From an uncultured Alphaproteobacteria bacterium (GTDB lineage Bacteria; Pseudomonadota; Alphaproteobacteria; Rhizobiales; Beijerinckiaceae), in NCBI GenBank assembly GCA_937903315.1, contig CALCZO010000095.1:1-12206 (forward strand): a stretch of 12,206 nt of DNA, written 5' to 3'. The position numbers were made by a program, and so were the translations under genes. Positions within the stretch are counted from its first letter, which is position 1. Each line of letters starts with the position of its first letter. Shown here piece by piece: positions 1 to 6,856 of this stretch. The notes under the pieces were generated by a model that made no database searches, was not told the DNA's origin, and worked only from the letters and a program-made list of their open reading frames with translations.

Positions 1-1058
1 AGCACGTTGATCAGCGCCTTGCCCGAATGGGAGGCCGGATCGAAACCGGCGCGCAGCAGCACCTGCGCCACCTTGTGGCGGATATAGGGGATCAACCGGG
101 TCGAGCCGGTGTAGGCCGTCGCCGTAAACAGCCCGACGAGCATCAGTTCGCCGGCGAGCCGGCCCATCTCGTCGACCAGCTTGACGCCGACATAATCCAT
201 ATGGACGCGGCGGTGGATGGTCGAGCGGCGGTTGGTCTTGGTGATGATCAGCGCGGCCGGACTGGCGAGAAACGCACTGACCTCATCGGTCATGTCGGCA
301 TAGGTATCGCCCCGGCGCAGCACTTTTCTTTCCGGATCGGTGAGAATGCCCAGCCCGACGCCGGTGGCCAGCGTGCCCGTCGCCGGATCGAGCCGGTATT
401 CACGCAGGCCGAGAAACGAGAAATTGTCGCTGAGCAGCCAGTCGAGAAACTGCACCGCCTCGGCGATCTCGTCGGCGGGCAGCAGCGGCGGGGTCTCGCG
501 ATAGCGGCGCGCCACGGCCGCCAGCGTCTCGCGCATTGGCTGCCAGTCGGTCACGGCCAGCCGGGCGTCGGCATGGATCGCGGCCAGCGCCGCACTCAGG
601 CTATCGCGGTCGGCACCCTGCGGCAGCTGCGCCAGATGGATGTGGATGAGGCTTTCGCGGCTCATCGATCCGGCCTCGCCGCCCGATGCAAGCCCGCCAA
701 GCGCGGTCAGCCTGCCCTCCTGATCGCGCCGGACCGCGAGAATCGGGTGGGCAACGAGCCGCATCGCAAGCCCGCGCTCGGTCAGTTCGGCCAGAGTCGA
801 GGCCAGCAGGAACGGCATGTCGTCGTTGACGATCTCGATGATCGTGAGCGGTGGGGTATCGGCAGGGGCGACATCGCTCAGCGTCACCGAGGCGATGCCG
901 GGCCGGCGCATCGCGAACCGCGTCAGACTGCCGGCGGCAATCTGGCGCTGGGCTGCGGCGGGGAGGGCGTCGCGGTCCTCCGCCGCCACCCGATCGAACA
1001 GCAGCGCCCTGAAGCTGTCCTCGAGCATGGCGCGCGATTCATCCGAATCAGTGGTCAT
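1..1058 (-). CDS. NAD-specific glutamate dehydrogenase, large (~180 kDa) type; N-terminal third only
   Basis: Oxidative deamination of glutamate to 2-oxoglutarate with NAD, in the cytoplasm. The frame is open from the ATG at 1058 to the window edge: 352 codons of a protein usually about 1600 residues long, so the catalytic dehydrogenase domain lies outside. What is visible is the N-terminal regulatory region: an ACT-like stretch (IIEIVNDDMPFLLASTLAEL, about residues 73-92), the block RESLIHIHL (134-142), FLDWLLSDNFSFLGLREY (204-221) and KTNRRSTIHRRVHMDYVGVK (274-293). All are highly typical of this family. The start is supported by GGGAGG a few bases upstream on the minus strand. It diverges from the AhpD-like gene across 130 bp. 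A long antisense open frame over this gene is a codon-bias shadow. Identity is very confident; the symbol (gdhB/gdhZ in some genomes) is left blank. Confidence 0.95.
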   Translation of the reverse strand, partial: MTTDSDESRAMLEDSFRALLFDRVAAEDRDALPAAAQRQIAAGSLTRFAMRRPGIASVTLSDVAPADTPPLTIIEIVNDDMPFLLASTLAELTERGLAMRLVAHPILAVRRDQEGRLTALGGLASGGEAGSMSRESLIHIHLAQLPQGADRDSLSAALAAIHADARLAVTDWQPMRETLAAVARRYRETPPLLPADEIAEAVQFLDWLLSDNFSFLGLREYRLDPATGTLATGVGLGILTDPERKVLRRGDTYADMTDEVSAFLASPAALIITKTNRRSTIHRRVHMDYVGVKLVDEMGRLAGELMLVGLFTATAYTGSTRLIPYIRHKVAQVLLRAGFDPASHSGKALINV

Positions 1059-1088
1059 CCCAGCCTCCCGACAGCGTGACGTGCGCAA

Positions 1089-1117
1089 ACTCTAGGCAGC
1101 TTGCGGCAAAACGCCAA
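1089..1117 (-). promoter_or_regulatory. Candidate sigma-70 promoter of the glutamate dehydrogenase gene
   Basis: On the minus strand TTGGCG (1117-1112) and TAGAGT (1094-1089) are separated by 17 bp. Each matches the consensus at 4 of 6 positions. The implied start point lies roughly 25 bases upstream of the ATG at 1058, in the divergent intergenic region. Weak consensus; inference only. Confidence 0.35.
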
Positions 1118-1188
1118 TGACAGGTTTTTACAAATCGCGCGCCCCGTGAAACACTCCGGCCAGACCCCGATGCCGCCAGAGGACAACA

Positions 1189-1785
1189 ATGAGCCAGACT
1201 GACCTGCCGCCGATCCCCGAAGATGCCGCTGCGACCACTGCGCTCGGTCTGGCGGCCGCGCTGCCGAGCCCGGCGGTCGCTGCCTACTTCGACAAATGCC
1301 GGGAAAAGATCGGATTCGTCCCTAACGTGCTGCTGGCCTATGCCTATGACATGGCCAAGCTCGATGCGTTCGCCCAGATGTACAACAACCTGATGCTGGC
1401 ACCGTCGGGTCTCAGCAAGCTGGAACGCGAGATGATCGCGGTCGCGGTATCGGCAGAAAACCGCTGCTTTTACTGTCTGACCGCCCATGGCGCCGCCGTG
1501 CGTCAACTGTCCGGCGATCCGGCGCTGGGCGAGGCACTGGTAATGAACTACCGCGCCGCGCCGCTGTCGCCGCGTCATCGGGCGATGCTCGATTTTGCCG
1601 TCAGGATGACGGTCGCCAGCGCGGCGATCGGCGAAGAGGACCGCGACCGGCTGCGCGATGCCGGGTTCACCAACGCCGATATCTGGGACATTGCCGCCGT
1701 CGCCGGCTTTTTCAATATGTCGAACCGGATGGCGTCGGCGGTCGATATGCGCCCGAACGCCGAGTACCACGGCCAAGCGCGCTGA
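1189..1785 (+). CDS. AhpD-like / carboxymuconolactone decarboxylase-family peroxidase-related protein
   Basis: Predicted all-helical alkylhydroperoxidase of 198 residues, cytoplasmic; such proteins reduce peroxides through a CxxC disulfide, though many members have unknown substrates. The active site is visible: Glu81, Cys93, Cys96 and His100 in the string ENRCFYCLTAH. The spacing (Glu 12 before the first Cys, His 4 after the second) matches the AhpD proton-relay arrangement. The N-terminal ~75 residues, including GFVPNVLLAYAYD and an LSKLEREMIAV helix, and the C-terminal half with IWDIAAVAGFFNMSNRMA fit the 'peroxidase-related enzyme' subgroup rather than short CMD proteins. The start has AGAGGA at 1178-1183, five bases before the ATG. 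It diverges from glutamate dehydrogenase, and no functional link between them is evident. Family confident, substrate unknown. Confidence 0.9.
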   Translation: MSQTDLPPIPEDAAATTALGLAAALPSPAVAAYFDKCREKIGFVPNVLLAYAYDMAKLDAFAQMYNNLMLAPSGLSKLEREMIAVAVSAENRCFYCLTAHGAAVRQLSGDPALGEALVMNYRAAPLSPRHRAMLDFAVRMTVASAAIGEEDRDRLRDAGFTNADIWDIAAVAGFFNMSNRMASAVDMRPNAEYHGQAR

Positions 1786-1792
1786 AGGGCTG

Positions 1793-1897
1793 ACAAAGAA
1801 ACGGCGGCCGACCCGGGCAAGGTCGACCGCCGAAAGCTCAGAACACTTGTGCCTGACGCGCACGCACCGGGGGGCTGGGGGGGCGTAAATCCGGTGC
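1793..1897 (-). ncRNA. Candidate minus-strand small RNA: C-rich-loop hairpin followed by terminator hairpin
   Basis: Read on the minus strand, GCACCGG (1897-1891) pairs with CCGGTGC (1870-1864). They enclose a 20-nt loop containing C7-AG-C4, and the 3' arm adds two more C. About 30 bases later a 12-bp stem with one mismatch (1832-1821 with 1813-1802, 7-nt loop) is followed by the U-rich tail TTTCTTTGT (1801-1793). That is the order of a short sRNA with an exposed C-rich loop and an intrinsic terminator. The interval holds no recognised gene on either strand. I found no convincing promoter just upstream on the minus strand, so this is a structural inference only. Confidence 0.25.
1801..1832. 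repeat. Inverted repeat, terminator-like hairpin
   Basis: Arms 1802-1813 and 1821-1832 match over 12 bp with one mismatch (C1808/A1826) around a 7-nt loop. On the plus strand no T-tract follows, so it is a poor terminator for the AhpD-like gene that ends 16 bp before it. On the minus strand a T-rich tail (1801-1793) does follow. Confidence 0.6.
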
Positions 1898-1960
1898 AGC
1901 AGCGTCTTGCCGTTCTGGCTTGTCAGAAGGATCGCTGCCGGGCTTGACCGGCTGATGGTC

Positions 1961-1983
1961 AAATCAAGGCAAAATCTTGATTT
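1961..1983. promoter_or_regulatory. Perfect 8-bp palindromic arms upstream of DUF2794 gene (possible operator)
   Basis: AAATCAAG (1961-1968) and CTTGATTT (1976-1983) are exact reverse complements around a 7-nt AT-rich centre. The site lies 88 bp before the DUF2794 start, in a region more AT-rich than its surroundings. It could be a dimeric regulator site or part of the promoter. It is not the FNR/FixK arrangement, which is TTGAT-N4-ATCAA, the opposite half-site order. Confidence 0.35.
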
Positions 1984-2071
1984 CTCGTTTTTGCGCAACC
2001 CCGTCGCCGCGCTGGATGGCGCGCACTTGCCATACGCCGGCTTTCGACTCATGCTGGACCGTGAGGCAGAC

Positions 2072-2437
2072 ATGGACGATTCAGACGCATCGATAGAGCC
2101 GGCAGGGGTGGTCGTGCCGTTCGTTGCGGCCCGCCGCTCCGAGCGGGTGGTGTTCACCCGCATCGAACTGCAGCAGATTCTCGTGGTCTATGGCCGCAAG
2201 GTCGCGCAGGGCGAATGGCGCGACTATGCGCTGGAATTTGGCCGGGAGACGGCAACGTTCTCGATTTTCCGCCGCTCGTCCGAGCAGCCGCTGTACCGGG
2301 TGATCAAGACGCCGAAGCTGGCGTCGAAGCAGGGCGCGTTTTCGGTGGTCGCCAGCGCTGGCTATGTGCTCCGGCGCGGCAGCGATCTCGAACGCGTGCT
2401 GATGGTGCTGGAAAAGCCGGCGCGCGCGGTGCCCTGA
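2072..2437 (+). CDS. DUF2794 family protein (alphaproteobacterial, function unknown)
   Basis: A 121-residue soluble protein with no signal peptide or membrane segment. The sequence around VFTRIELQQILVVYGRKVAQ, then EWRDYALEF, TATFSIFRRSSEQPLYRVIKTP and the C-terminal YVLRRGSDLERVLMVLEKP, is typical of the DUF2794 family, for which I know no established function. An open frame extends upstream to 1907, but the start at 2072 is chosen for TGAGG at 2062-2066, five bases before the ATG, and because the upstream residues do not resemble the family. It stands alone on the plus strand, 286 bp after the AhpD-like gene, and ends 38 bp before a shared convergent terminator. Confidence 0.88.
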   Translation: MDDSDASIEPAGVVVPFVAARRSERVVFTRIELQQILVVYGRKVAQGEWRDYALEFGRETATFSIFRRSSEQPLYRVIKTPKLASKQGAFSVVASAGYVLRRGSDLERVLMVLEKPARAVP

Positions 2438-2475
2438 CAAGGTACAGCCGTGGACGCCGCAGCCTGAGCCGCAAC

Positions 2476-2504
2476 AAAAAAGCCCCGGATCGCTCCGGGG
2501 CTTT
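2476..2504. terminator. Bidirectional intrinsic terminator between DUF2794 and Bax-inhibitor genes
   Basis: AGCCCCGGA (2481-2489) pairs perfectly with TCCGGGGCT (2494-2502) around a TCGC tetraloop. The flanking A-run (2476-2480) gives a six-T tail on the minus strand, a textbook terminator for the membrane-protein gene ending at 2528. On the plus strand the tail is shorter (CTTTCG) but usable for the DUF2794 transcript. Confidence 0.9.
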
Positions 2505-2527
2505 CGTCATTCATTCCGCGCGATGGC

Positions 2528-3304
2528 TTATTCGCGGTCGCCGAGCAGGCTCAGCAGCATCTGGAACATTCCGAGGAAGTCCATGTAGAGCTGGAGCGCG
2601 CCGTAGATGGCGAGCTTTTCAGCCATTTCGGGGGCATGGCCCTCGAAATACATCTCCTTGATCTTCTGGGTGTCATAGGCGGTCAGACCGGCAAAGATCA
2701 GCACGCCGAGCACCGAGATCGCGAACTGCAGCGCGGTCGAGCCCATGAAGATGTTGACGATGCTGGCCAGCAGGATGCCGAACAGACCCATGATCAGGAA
2801 CGACCCCATGCCGGTCAGATCCTTCTTCGTGGTGTAGCCCCACAGCGACAGCGCGCCGAACGACGCGGCCGAGATGAAGAACACCCGCACGATCGAGGTG
2901 TGCGTGTAGACGAAGAAGATCGTCGCCAGCGAAACGCCGACCAGCGTCGAATAGAGCCAGAAGGTGCCGCGGGCGGTCGCCGCCGACATCGACTGGATCT
3001 TGAAGCCGAGGTACATCACCACCGCGAGCGGGGCGAACATCACCACCCACTTCAGCGCGCTGGTGTACACCGTGGCGCCGAACTGGGTCAGCATCATGCC
3101 GTTGCGCAGCTTGCCGGCTGCCATCGACGGGTCGGTGGTCACCGACAGCATGTAGAAGCCCAGCGCGGCCAGACCGGTGATGGCAAGGCCCAGCACCATG
3201 TTGTTGTACACGCCGAGCATGTAGGACCGCAGACCCTGGTCGATCTGGGCCTGGGTTGCCGCGCCCGAATAAGGCGCATAGGCGTTGCGATCGTAGTTGG
3301 ACAT
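2528..3304 (-). CDS. Bax inhibitor-1 / YccA-YbhL family inner-membrane protein
   Basis: A 258-residue integral membrane protein of the BI-1/TMBIM family (UPF0005). Bacterial members include YccA, which modulates FtsH, and BsYetJ, a pH-sensitive calcium leak; the role here is inferred only at family level. A hydrophilic Tyr/Asn-rich N-terminus (1-25) precedes seven likely membrane segments at about 34-54, 86-103, 114-134, 139-156, 165-186, 192-210 and 233-254. The family hallmarks are GVYNNMVLGLAITG (31-44), AGLTAYDTQKIKEMY (205-219, acidic Asp211) and YGALQLYMDFLGMFQMLLSLLG (234-255, Asp242). The start is supported by GAGGG on the minus strand (3314-3310), five bases upstream. The gene is monocistronic, between its own promoter/leader and a strong terminator. 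Confidence 0.95.
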   Translation of the reverse strand: MSNYDRNAYAPYSGAATQAQIDQGLRSYMLGVYNNMVLGLAITGLAALGFYMLSVTTDPSMAAGKLRNGMMLTQFGATVYTSALKWVVMFAPLAVVMYLGFKIQSMSAATARGTFWLYSTLVGVSLATIFFVYTHTSIVRVFFISAASFGALSLWGYTTKKDLTGMGSFLIMGLFGILLASIVNIFMGSTALQFAISVLGVLIFAGLTAYDTQKIKEMYFEGHAPEMAEKLAIYGALQLYMDFLGMFQMLLSLLGDRE

Positions 3305-3320
3305 ATCATCCCTCGTTCAT

Positions 3321-3367
3321 GGCCGGGCCACGAGGTGGACCACCCCTGCCCTGTCACCGGGTAACAG
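3321..3367 (-). promoter_or_regulatory. Two-hairpin structured 5' leader of the Bax-inhibitor gene (ybhL-leader candidate)
   Basis: Read on the minus strand, CTGTTAC (3367-3361) pairs with GTGACAG (3357-3351) around CCG, with one U-G wobble. Immediately after, GGGC (3351-3348, sharing base 3351) with GCCC (3328-3325) and GGGGT (3346-3342) with ACCTC (3336-3332) form a second hairpin with a GGTCC loop. The ribosome-binding site follows at 3314-3310. A structured RNA called the ybhL leader is known upstream of this gene family in Alphaproteobacteria. Whether this matches its consensus cannot be judged by eye. Confidence 0.4.
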
Positions 3368-3375
3368 ACGCGATC

Positions 3376-3404
3376 AATATGGCCAAGTTATGACTAGATT
3401 TCAA
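3376..3404 (-). promoter_or_regulatory. Candidate sigma-70 promoter of the Bax-inhibitor gene
   Basis: Minus-strand TTGAAA (3404-3399, 5 of 6 consensus) and CATATT (3381-3376, 4 of 6) are 17 bp apart. The predicted start near 3369 lies directly at the foot of the first leader hairpin and gives a leader of about 65 nt. Confidence 0.55.
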
Positions 3405-3415
3405 GATGCCATGTT

Positions 3416-3435
3416 AAAAACCGCTCTGTCGGCGG
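3416..3435 (-). terminator. Weak candidate terminator after the ABC transporter operon
   Basis: On the minus strand CCGC (3435-3432) and GCGG (3424-3421) form a short GC stem with a 7-nt loop, followed by five T (3420-3416). It lies 73-92 bp past the permease stop codon and just before the Bax-inhibitor promoter. The stem is only 4-5 bp, so efficiency is doubtful. Confidence 0.35.
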
Positions 3436-3507
3436 CGCATGTGGTTTAAAATTGTGCCGTTGCAAGCATAACCCGGCGTCATGCAAGACATATCGAAGAT
3501 ATAAGCA

Positions 3508-6063
3508 TCAAGAATTCCTCAAGTATGGGGCAGGTTTTTGACCGAGGATATGCCACGTTCCGGCCATTCCCAAAATAATCACGACAACCAAAGAAGTTGA
3601 CACGAGTCCGAGCAGTCCCGTCCACGGGATCGAAAACGACAGCTTCATCACCGCGGTTACAATCGCATAGCCGGCGAGAGCGCCGGCCATGAGGCCGAAC
3701 AACGATGCGGCAAGGCCGAGAAGGGCATATTCGATCATCATCGTCGCCATCAGCCGCGGACGGGTGGCACCCAGCGTTTTCAGGATCACCGCCTCCTGCG
3801 CGCGCACCCGCCGCCCCGCCGACAGCGCGCCGGCGAGCACGACGATGGCCGCGAGAATGGCGACGGCGCTGGCACCGCGAATGGCCAGCGCCAGCTTCGA
3901 AACCAGTGAATCGATCGCTTCGAGCGCTTCCTTGACGCGGATGGTCGAGACGGCGGGGAACCGCTCGGCCACGGCGCGCAGGATCGCGCGTTCCTTGTCG
4001 TCGCTGCCGCCGCCGGGCAGGGCGAGGGTGGCAAGGTTGGTGTAGGGTGCGCCGGCGAAGGTGTTGGGGCTGAAGACGAAGACGAAATTGATGCCGAGCG
4101 ACTGCCACTCCACCTTGCGCAGGTTGGCGATGGTGGCGGTGACCGGGCGCCCGAGCACGTTGACGGTAATGGTATCGCCGATCGCCAGCCCCAGCCCGTC
4201 GGCGACCTCGCGTTCGAGCGAGACCAGCGGCTTGCCGGTATAATCGGATGCCCACCAGTCGCCGGCGACCAGCACGTTGCCTTCGGGCACGGCGGTCGAG
4301 AACGTCAGGCCACGATCGCCGCGCAGCACCCAGGCGACCTTGTCATCGGCGCTGATGTCCTCGGCCCTGCGGTCCTTCAGCGCGGTGACGCGGCCGCGCA
4401 TCATCGGCAGGCGGTTGAGCTTGCCCCCGGGCGCCAGCGCGGTGACGAGGCGGTCGAAATCGGGCGTTTCGGCCGCAGGGAGATCAAGAAAGAAGAAGCT
4501 CGGTGCCCGTTCGGGCAAGGAACGGGTCAGCTGCGAGCGCAGGTTATGGTCGATCAGTCCGAGGGCGACCAGCAGCGTCAGGCCGAGACCGAGCGACAGG
4601 ATCACCGACGGCGTCAGCGCGCCGGGCTTGTGCAGATTGACCAGTGCCATGCGCAATTCGGTGCTTCTGGGGCGCGGGGCGCGGCGGGCCAGCGCCATGA
4701 TCGCGGCAGCAACAAGGCGCAGCAGCAGGAACGCAGCGCCCGCGGCCACCACGTAGTAGATCGCGATGCGCCGGTCCCAGGCAAACAGCACGGCCACCGT
4801 GATCAGGCTGGCGGCGGCCAGCGCGACCAGCGTGATATAGACCGGGCGGGGCCAGCGCCGGTCGGTGCTGACCTGATCGCGGAACAGGGCCGAGACCGGG
4901 ATGTCATGGGCCCGGCCAAGCGGCCAGAGCGCGAAGGCCGCCACGGTCAAAAGGCCATAGGCGATACCGAGCGCGACCTCGCGGCCATAGATATCGACCG
5001 CCAGCGGCAGCGGCAGCGCCGCGCCCGCCAGGGTCTTGACCAGCGCCGGTGTGGCAATCCCCGCCGCGACGCCGATCAGCGTCCCGATCAGGCCGATCAG
5101 CATCACCTCGATGAACAGGGTCATGACCATGACCCGTCCCGGTGCGCCGACGCCCTTGAGCGCGGCGACGGTCAGGCGTTTTCGATCGAGGAAGGCGCTG
5201 GCGGCATTGGCAACGCCGACTCCGCCGACGGCCAGCGCCGTCAGCCCGACGAGGGTCAGAAACTGGGTGAAGCGCTCGAGATTGCGCTGCAGCTGCGGGG
5301 CGGCGTTCTCACGGGTGCGGATGGACCAGCCGGCATCGGGAAAGCGGGACCGCGCCTCGGCCATTGCGGCGTCCAGCCGGGCGGTGTCAGGCACCGCGCC
5401 GGGCAAGGTGACGCGATAGGACCAGCGCACAAGACTGCCGGGCTGGGCAAAGCCGGCCGCGACCAGTGCCTCCTGCGACAGGATCACCCGTGGCCCGAAA
5501 TCGACACCGGTGGCCAGCGCATCAGGCTCGCGGACGATGGTGGCGCTGACGAACACCTCGGCGGTGCCGATGCGGAAGCGGTCGCCGGGCTTGAGAGCGA
5601 GGCGATCCAGCAAGGTGGGGTCGACCACGGCGCCGAACCGACCGCCCTCGTTGCCGGTCAGCGTTGCAACCGGGCCGGGCGGCGTGGTCTCCAGTGTGCC
5701 GAATGCCGGATAGTCCCCTTCGACGGCCTTGATCTCGATCAGCGTCGCGGCGCCGGTTCCGGTGCGGGCCATGGCCCGCAGCGAGGCCATGCGTACGAGA
5801 CGGCCGGTCGAGCGGAGATAGGCCTCCTCGTCAGGACTCGCCGCCCGTTGCAGGAAGGAATAGGACAGGTCGCCGCCGAGAATGACGCGGCCCTCGCGCG
5901 CCAGCCCCTCGGTCAGCCCGCGCGACAGCGAGGAGACCGCGACGATGGCTGCGACGCCGATCGCGATGCAGGTGATGAAGACCGTAAAGCCGGACAGGCC
6001 GCCGCGCAGGTCGCGCAGCGCCAGCACAAGAGCGAGAAACGGTGATCGACGGCTGTCCGACAT
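3508..6063 (-). CDS. FtsX-like ABC transporter permease, YbbP type
   Basis: Large inner-membrane permease, 851 residues from the chosen start, of the MacB/LolC/FtsX superfamily with duplicated halves, as in E. coli YbbP. Membrane segments are visible at about 26-46 (FTVFITCIAIGVAAIVAVSS), 270-292, 314-340, 362-382, 412-432, 434-460, 485-505, 730-748, 778-805 and 816-835. Large periplasmic MacB-like domains lie at about 50-260 and 510-720. The paired FtsX motifs are ALKGVGAPGRVMV (301-313) and ILKTLGATRPRLM (760-772). It forms a pair with the ATPase just upstream. An ATG at 6078 overlaps the ATPase stop as ATGA, but ATG 6063 has GAGG nine bases upstream (6076-6073) and is preferred. The substrate is unknown: lipid, lipoprotein or hydrophobic compound export is inferred from the family. 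Confidence 0.92.
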   Translation of the reverse strand: MSDSRRSPFLALVLALRDLRGGLSGFTVFITCIAIGVAAIVAVSSLSRGLTEGLAREGRVILGGDLSYSFLQRAASPDEEAYLRSTGRLVRMASLRAMARTGTGAATLIEIKAVEGDYPAFGTLETTPPGPVATLTGNEGGRFGAVVDPTLLDRLALKPGDRFRIGTAEVFVSATIVREPDALATGVDFGPRVILSQEALVAAGFAQPGSLVRWSYRVTLPGAVPDTARLDAAMAEARSRFPDAGWSIRTRENAAPQLQRNLERFTQFLTLVGLTALAVGGVGVANAASAFLDRKRLTVAALKGVGAPGRVMVMTLFIEVMLIGLIGTLIGVAAGIATPALVKTLAGAALPLPLAVDIYGREVALGIAYGLLTVAAFALWPLGRAHDIPVSALFRDQVSTDRRWPRPVYITLVALAAASLITVAVLFAWDRRIAIYYVVAAGAAFLLLRLVAAAIMALARRAPRPRSTELRMALVNLHKPGALTPSVILSLGLGLTLLVALGLIDHNLRSQLTRSLPERAPSFFFLDLPAAETPDFDRLVTALAPGGKLNRLPMMRGRVTALKDRRAEDISADDKVAWVLRGDRGLTFSTAVPEGNVLVAGDWWASDYTGKPLVSLEREVADGLGLAIGDTITVNVLGRPVTATIANLRKVEWQSLGINFVFVFSPNTFAGAPYTNLATLALPGGGSDDKERAILRAVAERFPAVSTIRVKEALEAIDSLVSKLALAIRGASAVAILAAIVVLAGALSAGRRVRAQEAVILKTLGATRPRLMATMMIEYALLGLAASLFGLMAGALAGYAIVTAVMKLSFSIPWTGLLGLVSTSLVVVIILGMAGTWHILGQKPAPYLRNS

Positions 6064-6074
6064 CGTGCCCGGCC

Positions 6075-6791
6075 TCATTCGGCGGCGGCCAGTGTCTGTT
6101 CGTCGAGGATTTCGCCTGACCGCAGCCTGATGCGGCGGTCGCAGCGCTCGGCCAGCGCCGTGTCATGGGTGACCAGCACCAGTGTCGCGCCGCGCTCGCG
6201 CTTGAGTGCAAACATCAGATCGATGATCTGGCGGCCGGTGGCCTCGTCGAGGTTGCCGGTCGGCTCGTCCGCGACAAGGATGGCAGGCGACGGGGCCAGA
6301 GCACGGGCCAGCGCGACACGCTGCTGCTCACCGCCGGACAACTGCGGTGGATAGTGGTTGAGCCGCGCGCCCAGCCCGACGGCGGCGAGTTCCTCGCGTG
6401 CCCGCTCGAAGGCATCGGCGCGACCGGCCAGTTCGAGGGGAATCGCAACGTTTTCGAGCGCGGTCATTGTCGGAATGAGGTGAAACGCCTGAAACACAAT
6501 GCCGATGTGACGGCCGCGGAAGCGGGCAAGACCATCCTCATCGAGCGCAGCCAGATCCTGCCCGACGATGGTGACACGGCCCCGATCGGCCCGTTCAAGA
6601 CCGGCGGCGACCATCAGCAGCGTGGATTTGCCCGAACCCGAGGGGCCGACGAGGCCGACCGCCTCGCCGGTTGCGACCGACAGCGACAGACCCTTGAGAA
6701 TGTGCACCCGCGAGGCGCCATCGCCCAGCGACAGGTGAACATCGCTGAGTGCGATGGCCGCCGGCGGTGTGGCAGTATCGGGTCCCGACAT
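6075..6791 (-). CDS. ABC transporter ATP-binding protein, LolD/YbbA type
   Basis: Cytoplasmic ATPase of 238 residues energising the adjacent FtsX-type permease. All ABC motifs are intact: Walker A GPSGSGKST (49-57), Q-loop Gln101 in GIVFQAFHLIP, signature LSGGEQQ (151-157), Walker B ILVADEP with Asp175/Glu176, D-loop GNLDEAT and switch His209. The QAFHLIPTMTALENVAIPL region is characteristic of the LolD/MacB/FtsE group rather than importer ATPases. The frame is open upstream to 6938, but ATG 6791 is chosen because GGAGG (6800-6796) lies four bases before it and homology begins here. The stop overlaps the first possible permease ATG, implying translational coupling. It diverges from the TesA-like esterase across 65 bp, as ybbA does from tesA in E. 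coli. Confidence 0.94.
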   Translation of the reverse strand: MSGPDTATPPAAIALSDVHLSLGDGASRVHILKGLSLSVATGEAVGLVGPSGSGKSTLLMVAAGLERADRGRVTIVGQDLAALDEDGLARFRGRHIGIVFQAFHLIPTMTALENVAIPLELAGRADAFERAREELAAVGLGARLNHYPPQLSGGEQQRVALARALAPSPAILVADEPTGNLDEATGRQIIDLMFALKRERGATLVLVTHDTALAERCDRRIRLRSGEILDEQTLAAAE

Positions 6792-6856
6792 CGTTCCTCC
6801 ATGCAAATCACGCGTCAGTACTGGCAGATAGGCGTACCATGGCTTAAGTCCAAGGG

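Noticed and set aside
27..1079. 350-codon plus-strand open frame over the glutamate dehydrogenase gene
   Set aside because: Composition is rich in Arg/Gly/His/Gln, typical of an antisense shadow in high-GC DNA. The minus strand encodes clear family motifs over the same bases.
1864..1897. G-quadruplex in the G-rich loop
   Set aside because: Only two G-runs are present, and four separated runs are not available for a standard three-tetrad fold. The flanking inverted repeat is a simpler structure.
1961..1983. FNR/FixK box
   Set aside because: Half-sites are in the reverse order (ATCAA...TTGAT) with a 9-bp spacing, not TTGAT-N4-ATCAA.
1048..2163. 371-codon minus-strand open frame across the AhpD-like gene and the gap
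   Set aside because: Antisense to a gene with an intact catalytic CxxC site; no recognisable domain; low-complexity Arg/Ser start.
4546..6045. 499-codon plus-strand open frame inside the permease gene
   Set aside because: Gln/Arg/Asp-rich shadow of the permease's third-position GC bias; no domain or ribosome-binding site of note.
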